Assembly (NCBI RefSeq): GCF_001640805.2
Contig: NC_066848.1
Span: forward strand, 15,177,116-15,241,115
DNA from: Lates calcarifer
Lineage: Eukaryota > Chordata > Actinopteri > Centropomidae
DNA: 64,000 nt
Direction: 5' to 3'
A program made the translations under genes and the position numbers. The notes under the pieces are model-generated. The model was not told the origin of the DNA. It made no database searches and worked only from the letters and a program-made list of their open reading frames with translations. This document shows positions 61,297 through 64,000 of the stretch, piece after piece; the first letter of the stretch is position 1; each line of letters begins with the position of its first letter.

Positions 61297-64000
61297 CATT
61301 CATCCCAAAGGTGTTAACATTAGACTGAGATGTCAATCAAAACATCTGCGAAGGTTGATCATGTGAGTATCTGTTAGACAAAAGTGGTGCAACCTACAGG
61401 ACATCCAGTTTATTATCATAGTATTTGATGTCTGGTAGCTCTTATCCTCTGTTGCACCTGGGGCGAATTCTTTACATTTCTGGGAAGTTTGGATTCAGGA
61501 CATGAATTACCAAACCCTGTAGGATGAGCAAAGACAGCAATATCCATAGCTGAACAGACAGAACAGTGGGACCTCCACAGAAAAATCCAAGCAAGCACAC
61601 ATCATAGTAATGCCTGCACTGTTTGAGTGAAAGACAAAACATCAAAGCAATTATGCCAAATCAGGGATTATGTGTCTTACACATTTGTTTTATTGGTTTG
61701 GTAACAGCAAAGAGACAATAAAGATGTGATGGTGGTGAAGAGCGTACAGTATGTGACAGGATTTGGATGTCACACTTACATGGCCTCAACTAAGCCACCA
61801 AAAAGCTGCTTTTAGCCACTGCTTCTAGTCTATAATATAATTCCAGCCAGAGGGCAGGCTTGGTAGACAGTGACTTCTGGCAGATACAAAATTTAGTCCA
61901 GAATGTGTTAATTTTTTTAGTATGTTGCATCAGTGCTGATGTTAAATCCTTTGTTATATCTTACAAATTCTCACAATCAAGTAGTGATGGAAATGGCACC
62001 TGTGATTTCTGTCAACTGAGAAGAGAACAGATTGTGATCTTTCATGGGATGTATTGGACCTGTGGTGTGGTTTAAGGACAGTGTAACATGTTGACACTCT
62101 GTATATTTACTTTTTCACATAGTAGACATGAGCCATCCATATCTAATTAGTTACCAACTCATAATATAGTTTAAGCAATGACAATGTTTTGTTTCTAGTT
62201 ATATTACTTTTTTTATTTCTACTGAAGTTTGCATGCTAACCAGCTAGCACCAGCCTGGCCTCCCTGTCTTGTCACTTTCCAATAGCGACTCCAGACTGGC
62301 CTGAAGAAGCAGTGCTACTCAGAGGGCATATTCTAACCTCTTGTATTATAAATGACACAATGGCTGAAGCTCTTGGCAAGCAACCATAGCTCATAGTTTA
62401 GTCAGTCTTCCAGAGATTTGTGAGATTCAAGAGAAGGTATGTCATGTAAGTTAATCACCTGAGTTTTTTTTTTTTAGATAAAAATCTACTTTATTGGAAG
62501 CTCAAAATCAGTCTCAATCCTGCAGGTACTGACAGTTTCAAACAGCCTCCTCCTGAGCTTAGTTGAAGTGGTAATGAGACAATAATGATGAGCCACTTTA
62601 CCACATCTCATTAATCTGTGGGTGACTGGAAGCACAAACAGATGGCTTTTATGAGGCTGGTTATTTCCCAGAGGTCTTGGTCATATTGACTGGAGCAGGA
62701 TATGACATTCCTTTTATCACACTCTTAATGTGTATATGTGTGTGTGACATCTCCAGTGAAGAATAACACTAATATTTCCAGCTCCCACCTACAGAGCACG
62801 CAGTCATTAATAGATACAAAAGGCAAGTAGGCAGTCTAAAATGCCTGAAACATTTTCAATCTTCAATTAAGATTTTCTTGCCAGAACACTTTACTAATCC
62901 TGTGTATTAAATGATTCTGTTGGTCCATCAGTTTGTTTATAGTGGAAATGGTGCCTATCCAGTTGTGCATGGCAGTTTCTTTTAATACAGGAGTAAAACC
63001 TGAGAGGTTTTTCATCACTGCAATAATAGATAACCCTCTGATTGATGCAACAGCTGTGAGCTATAACTGAGTATGACCAGCTGCACTAAGAGCACCTTCA
63101 AGGGCGTCTAGCTACCAACTTGAGTGACAACTAAGTGGTTCTCTATTAGTTAAAAGCATGAGCCTCTATCCCTGACAAGTTTAATTCTGTCCTGCAGGGA
63201 CAGCCAGTAAAAGCACAGCTGTGGTCTGTATTGTTTGAACATATATTTGACCATTCTGATTGTTTTGTGACTGCTGGATTTATGTGCCTCGAGCCCACTA
63301 CCAGGATGCGCAGCGAACTGATATTTTTCCCATTTCATTGGGCTGCTGGGTCTTGTTTCGATGGCTCTGGCTGTTCTCTAAGCATCCTCGTCTCTTTGGT
63401 TTTCCTCCTGCATGCAAAGCTCTGATGTCTTCCAGAGAAGCCAGATTGTCCCAAAGGCTGCTCCAGGCACACTGACGACAACTGGGCACCTCTGCCAGCC
63501 AACAGGCCTCCTCATGGGAACCAAATGCATACACAGACACTCTTGGAGAGAGAAAAATGACACCGCTGGGCTCGATAACATGCATCTCACACAAAGAGCC
63601 CAGCCTGACAGTCCCCTCACGGCAGTGTGACACGTTCAAGTGTCTCTGCCTGTGTTCAATAAAAGCCATGAAGCACAGTAAGATAATTAAATCACACTCA
63701 TTTACTGGTACAGTGGACCACAAAAGAAGAGGACTCACTGAGAAACAGTGAAACAGATAAAATAAAAAAAATAAATATTGTCACATGACATATTGCATCC
63801 TATATTAATTATTAGTTTATTTTAATGTGATGGGCTTTCATCACTCTAATGTAGAATGGCTACTTACCTGTCAGCATATTGTGCTTTAATATGAACTGCT
63901 TACAGGCAATTTGTGTTTTATTATATGACAAAATAATAGGAATGGAGTACAGTCAATCAGCACCTCTGACTTGGTCTTAACAAAAAACCTAACGTGATAA
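61297..64000. other. Right flank, no gene recognised
   Basis: AT-rich DNA. The part 63260-63690 is GC-richer and open for 146 codons on the complementary strand (63298-63738). The plus strand has a polyadenylation-like CAATAAAAGCC at about 63658. Neither gives a recognisable protein. No repeats recognised apart from short runs. Confidence 0.5.

Noticed and set aside
1..64000. Bacterial-type features (operons, ribosome binding sites, CRISPR arrays, phage or plasmid modules) and RNA genes
   Set aside because: Composition, microsatellite density and repeat content are those of a vertebrate. I found no spaced direct-repeat array, no tRNA B-box with cloverleaf, no rRNA, and none of the common conserved microRNA sequences I know.

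Overview
The window looks like non-coding DNA from a ray-finned fish, probably a percomorph teleost. It is AT-rich and dense in (CA)n/(GT)n microsatellites. It carries decayed dispersed repeats of kinds I associate with percomorph genomes: a Tc1-like transposon relic, MITE-like elements, the C-terminus of a LINE ORF2, and several non-coding repeat families. I recognise no host protein-coding gene, rRNA, tRNA, CRISPR array or operon. It could be intergenic or lie inside a very large intron. Repeat names rest on recall of family consensus sequences, not on a database search.

The main feature is a large duplication that is most likely an assembly artefact. Bases 4735-19852 (copy A, 15.1 kb) recur collinearly and in the same orientation at 20853-36153 (copy B, 15.3 kb). 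Exactly 1000 Ns (19853-20852) separate them. Copy A ends and copy B begins at the edges of this gap. This is the pattern of two overlapping contigs that were not merged because they represent different haplotypes. If so, the locus is about 48 kb long and the window shows the same 15 kb twice, as two alleles. The copies differ by scattered substitutions, many microsatellite and homopolymer length changes, and several larger indels (142, 90, 23 and 15 bp). One complex change creates a perfect 14-bp inverted repeat in copy A, as expected of a replication template switch.

Layout. 1-4734: unique left flank with a 430-bp dispersed repeat, a 344-bp MITE-like element and a percomorph repeat fragment. 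4735-19852 and 20853-36153: the duplicated interval, holding long polypyrimidine tracts, a CpG-containing repeat, an internally deleted Tc1 relic with terminal inverted repeats, a solo Tc1 end, a strong G-quadruplex motif between polypyrimidine and polypurine DNA, and a LINE 3'-tail-like fragment. 36154-64000: unique right flank with a foldback element, a LINE ORF2 relic, several repeat fragments, long dinucleotide arrays, two more pyrimidine-to-purine switch regions, and a perfect RFX-type X-box abutting a TAATTA homeodomain site.

No genes can be seen to work together here. Possible biological function is limited to candidate regulatory sites (X-box/TAATTA near 41.03 kb, G-quadruplex near 16.85 kb) and a few long open frames that resemble nothing I know.
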